The notes: a model not told the origin generated them from the sequence alone. Shown: positions 1 to 10,789, numbered from the stretch's first letter. The stretch: 64,000 nt of DNA from Heliopora coerulea (GCA_030142905.1 JASJOG010000017.1:2232001-2296000); one strand, 5' to 3'. Program-made: numbers and translations.

Positions 1-437
1 GAAAGAAGGGTATACCAAAAAAGTATATTCGTTGACAAAGTAAGACATAATATATACCCGGAGAGCATAACGAGCGTGTTTGCGCTAGGTTTTAGTCTAG
101 TTTAAGTCTTTATTTAAAGAGGGTAGCACATAACAGCCAAAGCTAAAGCAATAATAGAAACTACGAACTCCGAAGTAATAAGTTAAATTATGCACTTCAA
201 AAACCAAATACTAGTTTTCTTAAGAAAAGTATTAGTTATTCATCTGGGAGACTTTGGATTTGAACTGTTAAGATTTTTGGAGAATTTTGCTCGCAGTACG
301 GCAACTGCTCGAGAATTTTTCGATATGTTTCGTGTTTTGTCGGTATGACGTCACTACATCAACTGAGTGCAGAATAGCTTCACCCTTGCCTCACCCTATC
401 TCTTTCATCTTTTCTTTGGCCTTTTGATGCTCCTAGA
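1..437. other. host intergenic DNA, no gene seen
   Basis: AT-rich sequence without a convincing coding region on either strand and without a recognised repeat. It ends at the TA dinucleotide that flanks the next element. Confidence 0.5.
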
Positions 438-439
438 TA

Positions 440-1297
440 CAGTGGAACCCCGCCATACGGCCACCTCGTTATTACGACCACTTTATTTTGTCTCGGCGAA
501 ACGGCCATAAATTTTCTTATAAGAAAACTCCGTTAATGTGGCCACTCCATTAATGCGGTCACCCCGTTAATGCGGCCAACGGCCACATTGTGAAATCCCA
601 GCATATATATTTCTTTATAAATTCACCTCGTTCGTACGCCCACTCAAACGAAATGTGTATTACGAAGGACACAGTGATAAACGAAAATAAATCTAGAGAA
701 ACAATAATGATTTTCTTTTCTAATTGAAAATGTCTGTCACATGTCATATCGCCGACTTGTAAAACAGCCTCTTCCTTTTCAAAATCAGGAACGTAGTACG
801 ACCCCTATTGAATGACAAAGGAAAATAAAACTTAGCAAACACTAATATCCTTTAAATTACAAGATGATTAAGTCATTGTACTTGCACACAGAACAAGTCA
901 ATCGAAAATCATAGATTTTTTTTTTCCAAAATCCTGTTGAAAGTTAATTTATTAATGAAAGTAACCTGCAAAATTGGAGAGTTTAGAGCCTTTGTTTTGA
1001 AAAGGACAATATGTATAGCAGATTGTTCCTGTTTATAAAATTCAGTTATGTTTATCTTACTGTGTAGTTCCGTTTCAATTAAATTATATCTGCATTCTGG
1101 ATGCTTAAGGGGAGTTTTACAGAAGTGCAGTTGTGATATGACTGTCATGACGTCACTTGAAAGAGGCTAGTCATGAAATTTGATCTTACCCCATTAATAC
1201 GACCATCCCGTTAATACGGCCACCCATTTTATACGGCCAGTTACTTACGGCCCGTTACTTACGGCCCGTTGGTGGCCGTATTAACGGGGTTCCACTG
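440..1297. mobile_element. non-autonomous TA-flanked transposon, pogo/Tigger-like ends
   Basis: The left end reads CAGTGGAACCCCG and the right end is its inverse (CGGGGTTCCACTG), with about 25 bp of imperfect inverted repeat. A TA dinucleotide flanks each side (438-439 and 1298-1299), as expected for Tc1/mariner/pogo targets. Degenerate direct copies of a motif like CGTTAATACGGCCAC lie inside both ends (470-580 and 1190-1290). The 858-bp interior encodes no recognisable transposase, so it is a MITE or an internally deleted copy. The pogo/Tigger assignment comes from the ends only. Confidence 0.75.
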
Positions 1298-1762
1298 TAC
1301 TATGTCTATGCTATGGTGGTGCTCATGTGGCCTACGTTCTGCTGCGCTGTTATTTAGTAGGCTCGAGCTCTTCGCGCATTTTTTCCCCTCCAATTCCCGT
1401 GACAAGAGACAACTTATCAAAGTCCTCAATTCTTGGATGCATGATCTACTTTGGCATTAAACTGTTGAAGGTTAATCTCTTATTTTTTTTTTTTATTCGT
1501 GACGAACGTAGCTGACTGGCAAGATCATCGAATTGATCAGTTTGAACGGTAAATCATCGTTTCTTTAAGAGTTATTCGTTCGATCATTGACGTATGCTTA
1601 CCATTCTGTATGATTATTTATTTTGAAAACGTGTTTTGTCACTTGGATTGTTTTTCTCGTCCTTCCTACCTTTTTTCGATTTGATGTCCTTTTTTATTGT
1701 AAAATTTCACTACCTTGCAGAGTGAAAATCGTGTAAAACATCTGTCTTTCGAAGCGCGAATA

Positions 1763-2366
1763 CCGTAAATGATCGATTAAGCGCCGCTAGCCGAATAAGC
1801 GCCGCACCTTTACCGGAAATAATTTAATAAGCGCAGCTCTCGAATTAGCGCTGCGGCGCCAATTTGAGGATTTATAAATAAACGCTGCACCGAGATATCA
1901 TAACATGATTGAGAAAGGAGATCACGACCAATTCGAGAGTTCTAAAGTTTTAATGTAGGATATCCCTTACAATTGGGTTCGTATAGTAATTCTTGGTGTA
2001 TAAATTTCTTCTCCTTCTTGCTCAACTCTGAGTCTAACACCTGTGCATGTCGTCGATTTACGGTGTATCCTGTAAACTTTGCGGGAACCACCAGCCCAAC
2101 CTCGCGCTCTCTCTTCCCCTTAACTTCAGCTAAGACGCGATTTGATTCGTCCGCCTTCAGAAAATAATCAGTTAGACTTGAAAGTTCTGTAGGGACGTGC
2201 CGGACAATAATACGTACCTTCTTTATTCTCTATATATTACACTAAATGTTTTACCCGTCTTTGAAATTAGCGCCTCTTTCGAATAAGCGCCGCTCTCAAA
2301 TAAACGCCGCATCGTTAACTGGACAAATGCAAATAAGCGCCGCGACGCTTAATCGATCATTTACGG
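1763..2366. mobile_element. non-autonomous TA-flanked inverted-repeat element with GCGCCGC repeats
   Basis: The ends are inverted copies of CCGTAAATGATCGATTAAGC, each flanked by TA (1761-1762 and 2367-2368). Inside both ends are several degenerate copies of AATAAGCGCCGC (about 1780-1860 and 2265-2345). No transposase is visible in the 604 bp. This looks like a MITE of a Tc1/mariner-type family; the repeated subterminal motif could be a transposase binding site. Confidence 0.75.
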
Positions 2367-2368
2367 TA

Positions 2369-3578
2369 AGTAAACCGTTTGACGTTCAAAGGTGTGAGTA
2401 CTTGGCGAGCGATTAATATACAGTCGGTGAAAGGGCGTATCGAAGACGCATAGAGTCCGGTTGGTGAGAACCTCCACAACGAGGATCCCGTGCAAGATCG
2501 CTATTTCAATGCCTTTTCATGTTTATGTAGCTCTTCAATTTTGAATACTATGTAGTGCACAGTTCCCCGTGCTAAAACTGTAGATCATGGATTCCATTTT
2601 GAAGAATTACATGTTTTGGTGTTGACTTTTTGTTTTGGAGCGCTGACGAAGTTCTATTTTTTTTCAATACACTTGCGTCTGGTATTTATATATAGTCTGA
2701 ATAGGATGATGTGCCATGTGGTAATAATAATTAGCATATAGTTACAATCACAGTACAAACTCATCACTTACAATATTTTATTATAGTCAGTATAAAGTGC
2801 TTTTGTTTACTTTTTAGTGTAATCAAAATTGTACCTCCAAATAGTATCGAAGGGATTGCATATTTTTTGTTTCTTCACTGTTCATTCCCCAGCTCCAGGA
2901 ATATACCACAAAAAGGTCAGTCATATTCCTCACCTACGTGTATGGAGAAAATTAACATTCAGAAAACAAATTATCCATTGCGCACGAAATTAGACAGAAT
3001 TGGTCTACACGCAGTTCTCATGTGAAGTAACTTTTACTTCCATAATTTTCGGTACTGTACCGATGGCTCGTCATTTCAGTAGCAAGGGTGCAGCTAGAAA
3101 TTTTGAAGGACAGAGGTCAGATTGTAGCATCAAGGCACCGTTGGGATGATTTTGATAATTTTGAGTGCGCAAAATTTACGTGGCTTTGGGAAATAAGGAC
3201 AAAAAGCTGTCGCTAACAGGGCACAAATAAGATCGCCTACAAAAAGGGCAGGGGTTGCACCCCCTAATCCCCCTTCTAGTTGCTCCCCTGAGTAGTTTCA
3301 TTTCTTCCTGGGGAGTCACCCATGGAACAATGCCATCAGTTAAATACTTCAACTCCAGGTAATGTCCTTTGATTTGCAGTAGCTTCTGAGATTCCAACGG
3401 GGAGATGGAGACAACGTTGGATTGAGCTGTGTATAGTCATGGGTAGTAAAAAGAGTATGGAGGAAATTTTGAGTCATGAGTATGACAACTTGTTAAAAAA
3501 ATTAATGCCCAATGAAATATTTGAAATAAGATCATCATAGTGCACACACTGAAGTACAAATGTTTCGTTGCTATTCGT
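2369..3578. other. host intergenic DNA, no gene seen
   Basis: No supportable coding region, RNA gene or repeat boundary was seen in this stretch. It is the left flank of Polinton 1, and its last six bases before the element, with the first six after it, form the target duplication. Confidence 0.5.
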
Positions 3579-3584
3579 GAAAAG
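3579..3584. repeat. target-site duplication GAAAAG, left copy
   Basis: GAAAAG immediately precedes the left terminal repeat and recurs at 21408-21413 immediately after the right one. Six-base duplications are characteristic of Polinton integration. Confidence 0.93.
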
Positions 3585-3843
3585 AGTAGTCTATAAAGAC
3601 CGGGTTCTAGCACATTTTTCTAACACATTTTTGCTGCATTTACTTCAGGTTTAAAAATGACGTCATCATGACGTAATTGACCACGTGATAACTAAGGTAT
3701 AACGTCATGGTGACGTCATCAAAGTGATTCCCACATGTCAATCATTTTCATAACCTGTCAAATCTGGGTCAAACCGGATTCTCAAATTTACCTAAATTTC
3801 TCACATTTGTCACATTATCAAAATTAATCAAATTTCTCACATT
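3585..3843 (+). repeat. left terminal inverted repeat of Polinton 1
   Basis: 259 bp that matches the reverse complement of 21149-21407 throughout by eye. It begins with AG, as Polinton termini usually do. Besides its presumed role in protein-primed replication and integrase recognition, it contains a dense cluster of CRE-like and E-box sites. Confidence 0.95.
3658..3718. promoter_or_regulatory. CRE/ATF and E-box cluster in left terminal repeat
   Basis: Two perfect TGACGTCA palindromes (3658-3665 and 3711-3718), two half sites (TGACGT 3669-3674, ACGTCA 3702-3707) and one CACGTG E-box (3682-3687) lie within 61 bp. TGACGTCA is the binding site of CREB/ATF bZIP factors, and CACGTG is bound by bHLH-zip factors. 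A role as a transcription or replication enhancer at the element end is an inference. Confidence 0.65.
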
Positions 3844-3935
3844 GTTGAAATTAACCAAATTTATCGCATTCTCAAAATTGGTCAATTTTATCACATTATC
3901 AAGATCGACCAATTTTCTTATAATTTCGGAATTAA
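3784..3935. repeat. subterminal degenerate short repeats
   Basis: Just inside and overlapping the left terminal repeat, variants of TCACATTATCAAAATTAATC and AATTTCTCACATT are repeated about every 30 bp and decay toward the polymerase gene. They may be replication-slippage products of the terminus or binding sites for element proteins. Confidence 0.6.
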
Positions 3936-3975
3936 CCAAATTCATAATTTCAAAGTTAAAATCGTTGGAATTATT

Positions 3976-6900
3976 TTATGGTTTGAATCCAAATATTTTT
4001 TTATATTCTTCAACCATATCATTCATGTAATGACCAAATGCAAGCGTATCTATTTTGTTTTCAAGTATGTTTCGTTTGTCATCTTTATATGACAAAGCAA
4101 TCTTTTCGACACTTTCTGTATACAACTCATGGTTTCTATGTCTTATCAAATTCATTTTTCTTATTTGTTCTTCTCCATCAAATAAACAATCTTTGTAATT
4201 TTGGAATGTTATTTCTTTTTTAATTACATTTTTCTTAACACCTTTACATTTTTTTTCTTCTTTTTCACCATCTTCACCGTTTCCACACATTTTGTAAGCA
4301 TATAATTTTGCTCGCAATCCTACAAATTCTTCAATTTGTTTTCCACCACATTCATCTTTCATCATTCCAATAACCTTTTTGTTTAATCCAGTTTTTATTC
4401 CACTTTTATGATCTTTTAAGTAATTACTTGTATCAAACATTTTTTCTACATCTGGAGAAATATCTTTATAAAAATCATCAGTTTTAATTTCATACATTAA
4501 ACTATCTGTATCGGTAAATAATAATGATGCATTTTCATCATATTTTTTCTTAATATAATTATAATGAAAATCATACATTAAAGTCTTACTAAGATCTAAT
4601 ATACTCATTCCTAAATATATTGGTTTATTCAACATAATTTTAGTCTTATATTTATGTATTGCAATTAAATTTTCAGAAAATATCGTTCTACTTTTAAAAT
4701 TACTTTTTGAAAATAATTATAATTTTAATGCTTTTTCTTGTCTATTTACCAATTGTATATCAACTCTATTTCTTACATTTTCCATAGTTTTTCCAAACAC
4801 AGAATTATTCATCAATTTGAAAAAATCTTTTTCAAAATCATTTTTTGCATTTGTTCTCAAATTTGTGTTCAAATCAATATATTGTTTCATAAAATCTTCT
4901 TCGTAAAATTTTACTCCTTTATGAATTTTAGTGATTTTTAATCCCAATTTTTCATACAATTTCAAATTTTCACAATGTAAAACATATTTTTCTTTGTTAT
5001 TTAAATTTGGAATTAATTTTTCAACTTGACCAACCTTTAATCTTTCTGGAGCAAGAGGGTATTCATTATGTAAATCATGTAAATTTTCTGGATATTCTAA
5101 ATCAACTTCTAAAATACAATTATATTTTTCCCAATTATTTAACTCATTGTTTTTCATCCATTTGAAATCTTTCACAGGTAATTTCTTGCTCATTGCCCAA
5201 CCATATAAATTATTAGCATCAAGATATGGAAGATAAACACTATCTTCTTTAGAGTTTTATTTGTTTTGGACCTGCGGTCCTGAGCCCGAAGGGTGATCCA
5301 TATACTTATTGTTTGCTTTTGCATATCTTTTTACAATAGTTGAAATTCCACCTCTTATTCCTTTTTCAATCATTAGATACATTTGTGGATCAGATAATAG
5401 ATCCAATTCAATTTTTGTGATTTTTAACATTGCATCCCAAGCTAATCCAGGTGATGTATAATACCAAGCAGGATCTAATTTATAATTTTGTTTACAAACT
5501 TTTCTAAAATTCTCAAAGACATCAGCTAAAAGCATCACATCAGTTTTTAAATATAAATCATGATATTGTCTCATATTTTTAATATTAAATTTATTCCAAA
5601 CATTTTGTGCATGTGAATAATCTTCTTCACTTATACTTTCATCATTTAAACTAGAATAAAAACATTCTTTATCAGGTAATTTTTCTTCTTTTAATTTTTG
5701 AATACTATCAAACCAATTATATGGAAAAACACCTTTTCTAGTTAATAACTGCCTTTGTTCTTCATTTTTATAAAATTTCTTTAACATATTTAATTCGTTT
5801 TTATCTAAATTATTAACTAAATTTGCTAAACTAGTTTGCATAAATTTAAAACTATCAATAAATCTAATTTTTCTTTTTACATTAACAATTTCTTTAATTT
5901 TATACTTCGTGTCGCTAATTTCTCCTCCTGAAGTTGATGGTAATTCTTCACATTCAATAATATTTTCTTTTCGCCGCATTTGTAGTTGTTTTTTAGTTAT
6001 TATGTCTGTTTTTTCAAATTTACCAACAATAAATTCTTTTGTAAAACTAATATATTTTTCCTCAGTGTTTGGTATACAATTTATTTCACCTTCTGAAACA
6101 CCAAGATTTTTTATAAACAAATGACTGTCATAGTTTTGTAAATTATGAAATATAACTGGTATAAATTTTGGATTTTTCATTTTTGAATTGCAACTAATAC
6201 AAGCAGCTCCACGATATTTTCCAGTGTAATGACAATGATCCATAACTTTGTTTATTTTTTCTTCGTTTTTTGTATTTTTCTTAATTTCAAATTTATCCCC
6301 ACAAGCATAACAATTTTCAGCTAATCTAAAATCTACTTTATCCTTTTCACTTAATATTATCTTTTTTGGGTATTTAAATTTCTCACGTATTTTTTTAATA
6401 TCGTTTTCTAAACTTTTTACAAATTTTAATGAAATATCAAAATCATCGTCATCAGGTTTTTTGCTACATTTTACTAATTTTGGTTTATATAAATTATCAT
6501 CAAAACATTTTATCAAATAACAATATCCAGTTGGTTAATGTATTTGAAATTTTTTTGTACGCGGATCGACCGAAGGTCTCAGCAGCGAAGCTGCAGCGCG
6601 GTCACCTACCGGTTCACCAATATTTTCATCTGCATTTTTTAAATTACATTCAAAATCTGCGTAAATTACAAATGGAATATCATGCATTCTCTCAAAATTT
6701 TTAAACTTTAATTTTTCTCCTTTATCTGGATAAACAGTTTTTCCACATTCATATTTCAAACAATATTCTAAATGATTTTTGTAAACATTTTCCTTACTAA
6801 AATGTTGTAAGCAATTATCGCAAATATGTGTGTTTTCTTTACTTTTATTAATTTGAATTGAAAATAATCTACTTTTATCTTTAATTAAACAATAATGTTT

Positions 6901-8196
6901 GTCTCCATTTTCATTAGTTATTAACAATATATTTACGTGTGATTCTGGATCACGAAGCGCCTTCAGATCAACCTTACTTACTCTCAAAGGAAAAGTTTCA
7001 TGATTTTTGTTACCAAATCTTTTTTCTTCATCATACCCAAATAAATTAATTGCAATATTATTTTTTTCAAATTTATTAATATCAGAAAATCCACATGGAA
7101 AATTAATATCTTTCACATTAAAAATTTCAGATTTCTTTTTTAATATTTTTGTAATTCTATCAGGATTTCTTAAATTAGGAGTAGTTTTCAAAAGTTCATT
7201 TATTGTTACACACCATAATAAACATTTTTGATCTTCATTTTTTGGATTGATAATTGCTTTTTTATTTTTTAAAAATTCTGGTAAAGGAATATAAGATGAA
7301 GCAAGTAATCTTTTAATTTCATTATTATTTAAAATTACTTTCAAACTTTTATTAAATTTCCACAAACTTGAATTATTTAAAAATTCTTCAAAACTTAAAA
7401 TAACTTTTTGTGTCATTTTTTCATATATTTCATCAAAATTACTTCCCTCAAAAATTTCTTCATAATAACTATGAAAATGAGCTTTGTCTACAGTTTCTTC
7501 TCCTGTTGCTGGGTTTGTTTTTTTCATCAAGCACTCAAGAGTTATTTGTTGTTTTGTGCTTGGATATTTTTTGAATTTATCCAAAACCAATGGTTTTACT
7601 TTTTTCAAGAGACTTATAGGGTCATATAAAGTTAATTCACTCTTTTTCAATTCAATTTTATATCTTTTTGTTACATTTAAAGCTTCTTTATTCAATTTAA
7701 ATTTTAATGGAATTGTTGTAGAAACTTTACCTTGTATTTTATTAAATATATCTGAAAAATTATTTTTCAATTTATTAAACCAATTTGTTATTTTTTTAAC
7801 TCCTTTGTTTGCATCATTCAAGGGTTTGTATTTATCAAATAAATTAAGCAATTCTTCTTTAAATTTACCTAACAAATTATTTGCTTTTTCCTTTGACTTA
7901 ACCAAAATTTTATTTAAATTTTTATTTGTTTTTAATAAAGGTGCTTGTAAATTTTCTTCTGTAATTGGTTTGTCTAAAATTGATGAAGAAATTTCTTGAT
8001 TTTTTCTTGGCCTTCCTCTATTTCTAACAAAAATTCGTTCATTTTGTCTTTGTCCTTCAGGTAATGTTGGTCGTCTTCTCCTACTTTCCCACCTTGGTCC
8101 TATAGGATAACTATAAGTATTTGTCTTTGGTCTTCCTCTTTTTTTTGGAGGTGTTACAGGAACACTTTCTGAATTATCTTTATTATTGATATTCAT
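3976..8196 (-). pseudogene. family B DNA polymerase of Polinton type, three in-frame stops
   Basis: This is the replicative, presumably protein-primed, DNA polymerase of the element. The same reading frame runs for 1,407 codons with no frameshift, interrupted by TAA at 6535-6537, 5257-5259 and 4717-4719. In order: AT-hook-like KKRGRPK (residues 18-24) and RGRPRK (60-65); a lysine-rich region; Exo I motif YADFEC (about 512); an endonuclease VII-like zinc segment with CYACG and DHCHYTGKYRGAA (about 630-670); Exo III YLKTDVMLLADVF (about 885); motif A DANNLYGWAM (about 994); motif B NNSVFGKTMEN (about 1130); motif C FTDTDSL (about 1228). At least the first stop sits where family members would have an ordinary residue; the third may lie in a small insertion. 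The start is in the TATATAAAAGATG context at 8196. As written the gene cannot give a full-length polymerase without readthrough, so replication would need help in trans. Confidence 0.93.
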
Positions 8197-8204
8197 CTTT
8201 TATT

Positions 8205-8645
8205 TATATAAATTTTTTTTTTAAAGAAAAAAAAAAATTTTAAAGTAAAATTTTTTTCCACACCTGATTAGGTTATTATGAAAATATTTAATTGATGAAA
8301 AAATTTTTTTAAAACTTGGAACTAAAATAATTTTATAAGTTGTATAAATTTTTTCTTCAACACCATTTGAGTTGTTAATAATTTCAAAATCATTGAAAAT
8401 ACAAAATTTTTCTATATAATTTATCAAAAATTCATGATGTGGTAATAATTCTCCATCACCTGAAAGTTTAGCAATTTTTTCAGAAAAAACATAAAATAAA
8501 TAGTCTTCATCATCGTAAAAGCTGAAATCTTTTAGACCACTTTTATCTTCATATATATATTTTTTAATCATCTTTTATTATATAAAATTTTTTTTAAAGA
8601 AAAAAAATTTTTTAAAGTAAAATTTTTTTTTCACACTTGATTAGT
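8205..8645. repeat. duplicated intergenic A/T-rich block around the 116-aa gene
   Basis: Near-identical blocks at about 8205-8275 and 8580-8645 share runs of T and A, the string AAAGTAAAATTTTTTT, CACACTTGATTA-like sequence and an upstream ATG region. A third partial copy follows at 9135-9180. The gene at 8221-8571 ends inside one copy, so its last dozen residues (GKKFYFKIFFFL) come from repeat DNA. Unequal exchange or slippage is the likely cause. Confidence 0.55.
8221..8571 (-). CDS. unknown 116-aa protein of Polinton 1
   Basis: No family was recognised. The protein is acidic and aromatic near the start, with a DDEDYLFYVF segment at about residues 20-29, and ends in a basic aromatic tail that is encoded by the duplicated intergenic block. 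It starts at an ATG (8571) preceded by TATATAAT-like sequence, as its neighbours do, and sits between the polymerase and the next small gene on the same strand. No homologue was seen in Polinton 2. Confidence 0.55.
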   Translation of the reverse strand: MIKKYIYEDKSGLKDFSFYDDEDYLFYVFSEKIAKLSGDGELLPHHEFLINYIEKFCIFNDFEIINNSNGVEEKIYTTYKIILVPSFKKIFSSIKYFHNNLIRCGKKFYFKIFFFL

Positions 8646-9134
8646 TCAATCATGAAAGCAGAGCAAACAGGGGTAGTCATCATGAAACGCACAATCATAA
8701 AAAAACAAAAAATCTTGCCCATTAAATTCTAAATATTTTTTATTTTCAATTCTATATTTTAAACTTGCTGGTTTAATATTAAATATTTTTGAAGCAGATG
8801 AAAGACTTTTAAAATATAGTTTTTCACCCATTTTATTTATTGCCACAATTGGAGTTGGTTTTGTTATTTTTCCTCTACAATATTTTTCATACTTTTCATT
8901 TGGTTTTGAAATTTCAAAACCTAATATTTTTTCAAGTTCATTTTTATTATATCTTGCAAAATATTTTATTTTTCTTTCTTTTGCAATATTCACCAAATCT
9001 TTAAACGTGTAACTTTTGTCCCGCGAATCAAATTTGTGAGTATTCAGAAGCAAATATTCATATAAGGTAAGCAGACTTGGTTGACCAACCTTTGGTTGAT
9101 TTTCAGTTTTAATGATTTCACTATTCTCTGTCAT
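8646..9134 (-). CDS. unknown 162-aa protein with possible NUMOD-like DNA-binding region
   Basis: The middle of the protein, about residues 45-75, has a helix pattern ending NKNELEKILGF that resembles SAP or Rho-N type helices. The C-terminal half (about 100-150) has GEKLYFKSLSSASKIF followed by a helix and FNGQDFLFFYD, which resembles the NUMOD1 helix-turn-helix module found beside homing endonucleases. No nuclease domain is present. A DNA-binding role is therefore a weak inference. It lies in the minus-strand gene series, with a start at 9134 in an A/T-rich leader. Confidence 0.55.
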   Translation of the reverse strand: MTENSEIIKTENQPKVGQPSLLTLYEYLLLNTHKFDSRDKSYTFKDLVNIAKERKIKYFARYNKNELEKILGFEISKPNEKYEKYCRGKITKPTPIVAINKMGEKLYFKSLSSASKIFNIKPASLKYRIENKKYLEFNGQDFLFFYDCAFHDDYPCLLCFHD

Positions 9135-9180
9135 TTATTTAAAGTAAAATTTTTTTTAAAAAAAAATCATGAAATGTTCA

Positions 9181-9486
9181 TCATGAAATGCAAAAATCAT
9201 GAAGTATAAAAATATTTAATTTTGCTATAGCACTTTTGAGATCACGACGATTGTAAAATTTTTTTAGTTTAATTTCTAATTTTTTTAAATCTTTAAAAAT
9301 TTCTTTGTCATTGTTGTAAAATATTTTTGAGCTTAAATAATAAACTAAAAAATGATAATGATACATTTTAGCTATTTTTAATAAATTATATACGTTGTAG
9401 TCATTTAAAAACTCTTTATATTTTTTATCAATTTCTTTAGTTTTTAAATAATCAAATATAAATTCAAAAATATTATTATTCTCCAT
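9181..9486 (-). CDS. unknown 101-aa helical protein
   Basis: A lysine- and tyrosine-rich, predicted helical protein (for example KDLKKLEIKLKKFYNRRDLK near residues 65-84) with no recognised family, signal peptide or membrane segment. It is 13 bp from the next gene of the same strand. Its start at 9486 follows AAAAATAA, the usual context in this element. Confidence 0.55.
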   Translation of the reverse strand: MENNNIFEFIFDYLKTKEIDKKYKEFLNDYNVYNLLKIAKMYHYHFLVYYLSSKIFYNNDKEIFKDLKKLEIKLKKFYNRRDLKSAIAKLNIFILHDFCIS

Positions 9487-9499
9487 TTATTTTTAAAAC

Positions 9500-9928
9500 T
9501 TACAAAAATTTATAAAATACATAACCACCAGAAAGACCAACCAAGAAAAAAGAAACATTTTGATATTCTTTCATTTCATCAGAAGGTTTATAATAATCTT
9601 CTAATTTTGGTTCTTTTTTATCTTCTTCATTTGCTTCTTCTTTTAAATATTTATAACGATTATTAATTTCAGCAAGATTTTTCAAAGACATGTTTGTTTT
9701 ATTTATATCAGCATTTGCATCAGATAATTGTTGTCTTAATTTTTCAATTTCTTGTTTTCTTTTTACTTGGTATTCATACCATTTTTCTTTCGCTTCGCTC
9801 AATTTTTCCATTGCTTCATTATGTCTTTTTATCTCTTTTTCATATCCAGAATGATTTAATTTTGAAAATAAAAATCCTGCACCTGCAAAAGCAACTGCAT
9901 TAAATAATCCACCAACTACTGTTTCCAT
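9500..9928 (-). CDS. coiled-coil protein with terminal hydrophobic segments
   Basis: A 142-aa protein with a hydrophobic N-terminal segment (about residues 5-24, VVGGLFNAVAFAGAGFLF), a long charged coiled coil (about 30-90, including KRKQEIEKLRQQLSDA) and a C-terminal hydrophobic segment (about 125-142) ending YVFYKFL. Its counterpart in Polinton 2 is at 29789-30205, with the same layout and the shared string EMKEYQ near the end. Conservation in both elements, next to another two-helix membrane protein, suggests a virion or virus-factory membrane role; no biochemical family is recognised. The start is an ATG following AAAAATAA. Confidence 0.75.
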   Translation of the reverse strand: METVVGGLFNAVAFAGAGFLFSKLNHSGYEKEIKRHNEAMEKLSEAKEKWYEYQVKRKQEIEKLRQQLSDANADINKTNMSLKNLAEINNRYKYLKEEANEEDKKEPKLEDYYKPSDEMKEYQNVSFFLVGLSGGYVFYKFL

Positions 9929-9962
9929 TTATTTTTATATTTTTTCTATTTTTTAAGACTGT

Positions 9963-10196
9963 TTAAGATTTAAAAGGATCAGAAGGAATCCACTTTTTAT
10001 CTTGCGCATATTTAACTGCAAGTGATGATAATCCAACAGCTGCTGCTAGTTTTAAAGTTGGTACTAAACTAGATGGAGTTGATAAACCATCACTAATTAC
10101 TTTTCTAGTTACCATTCCTACACCAACAGCACCCAGTGTAATTAATGTTGAATCATACAATTCATTCATAACTTCTTTTCTATTCATTTCACCCAT
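9963..10196 (-). CDS. small membrane protein conserved between both Polintons
   Basis: A 77-aa protein with two hydrophobic stretches (about 18-33 and 45-62) and a short basic C-terminus, QDKKWIPSDPFKS. The Polinton 2 copy at 30224-30454 keeps the start (KKELMNEVYDAAL against RKEVMNELYDSTL), the two stretches and the ending. In both elements it lies just upstream of the coiled-coil membrane gene, so the pair probably act together, perhaps in an internal virion membrane. No known family. Confidence 0.75.
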   Translation of the reverse strand: MGEMNRKEVMNELYDSTLITLGAVGVGMVTRKVISDGLSTPSSLVPTLKLAAAVGLSSLAVKYAQDKKWIPSDPFKS

Positions 10197-10254
10197 TTAT
10201 TTATACATATAAATTATACATTTATACATTTTACAAATTTTATTTTTTTGCAGA

Positions 10255-10779
10255 TTATAGGTTTTCTATACATGACCAAGAAGTGGTCTGCGTAGTTGAT
10301 GGTTTGCATTTAGTAATTTCAAAGTCATTTTTATTTATAGTCTTAACTTTTTCACTTAATCCACTTGCGTTTTTGTTTAGTTCACTTTCACTTCGCTCAA
10401 GTTGCTCACGGTCGCTTCGCTTACTTTCACTACGTTCAAGTCTTTTGTCGCTTTTATACGCATAATACAATCCTCCAAGCGCAGCAACAATTGTTACTCC
10501 TCCAACAATATACCTGAAATCTACGTAATCATTTATTTCTTTTGAAAAACTACGGTCGTTTTGCTCAAGTTCGCGGTCTGCTTCACTTTGTTCTCTTTGC
10601 TCAGATTCTCTTTGTCTTGCTTTTCTTTCTTTTGCTTCTTTTGAAATTTTTGCTAATTTTTTACCCAATTCAACTTTTCTTGGGTCTTTTACTTTTTCAG
10701 ATTTTTCAACTGCTGTTACTTTATCAACCTTTGGTTGTTTATCAGCTGCACCTTTGATCGATTCACTTGTTTCACTCCT
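10255..10779 (-). CDS. basic coiled-coil/single-membrane-span protein, start codon lost
   Basis: The reading frame opens after TAA and runs SETSESIKGAADKQ onward, but the codon in the usual start position (10777-10779) is AGG, not ATG; otherwise the leader AAATAAxGGAGTGAAA matches the starts of its neighbours. The protein has a basic helix with KKLAKISKEAKERKARQRE, one hydrophobic segment (YIVGGVTIVAALGGLYYAY), and a C-terminal part rich in RSE/RSD repeats encoded by GCTTCGCTC-like DNA. The homologue in Polinton 2 (31359-31719) keeps its ATG. Translation may use a non-ATG codon or the gene may be dead. Confidence 0.65.
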   Translation of the reverse strand, partial: RSETSESIKGAADKQPKVDKVTAVEKSEKVKDPRKVELGKKLAKISKEAKERKARQRESEQREQSEADRELEQNDRSFSKEINDYVDFRYIVGGVTIVAALGGLYYAYKSDKRLERSESKRSDREQLERSESELNKNASGLSEKVKTINKNDFEITKCKPSTTQTTSWSCIENL

Positions 10780-10789
10780 TTATTTTTAA

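Noticed and set aside
7484..7999. 171-codon plus-strand frame
   Set aside because: Antisense to the N-terminal region of the polymerase gene; low complexity and no landmarks.
3976..8196. Reassignment of TAA to glutamine in Polinton 1
   Set aside because: Most intact genes of the element end in TAA, and only the polymerase has internal TAA codons.
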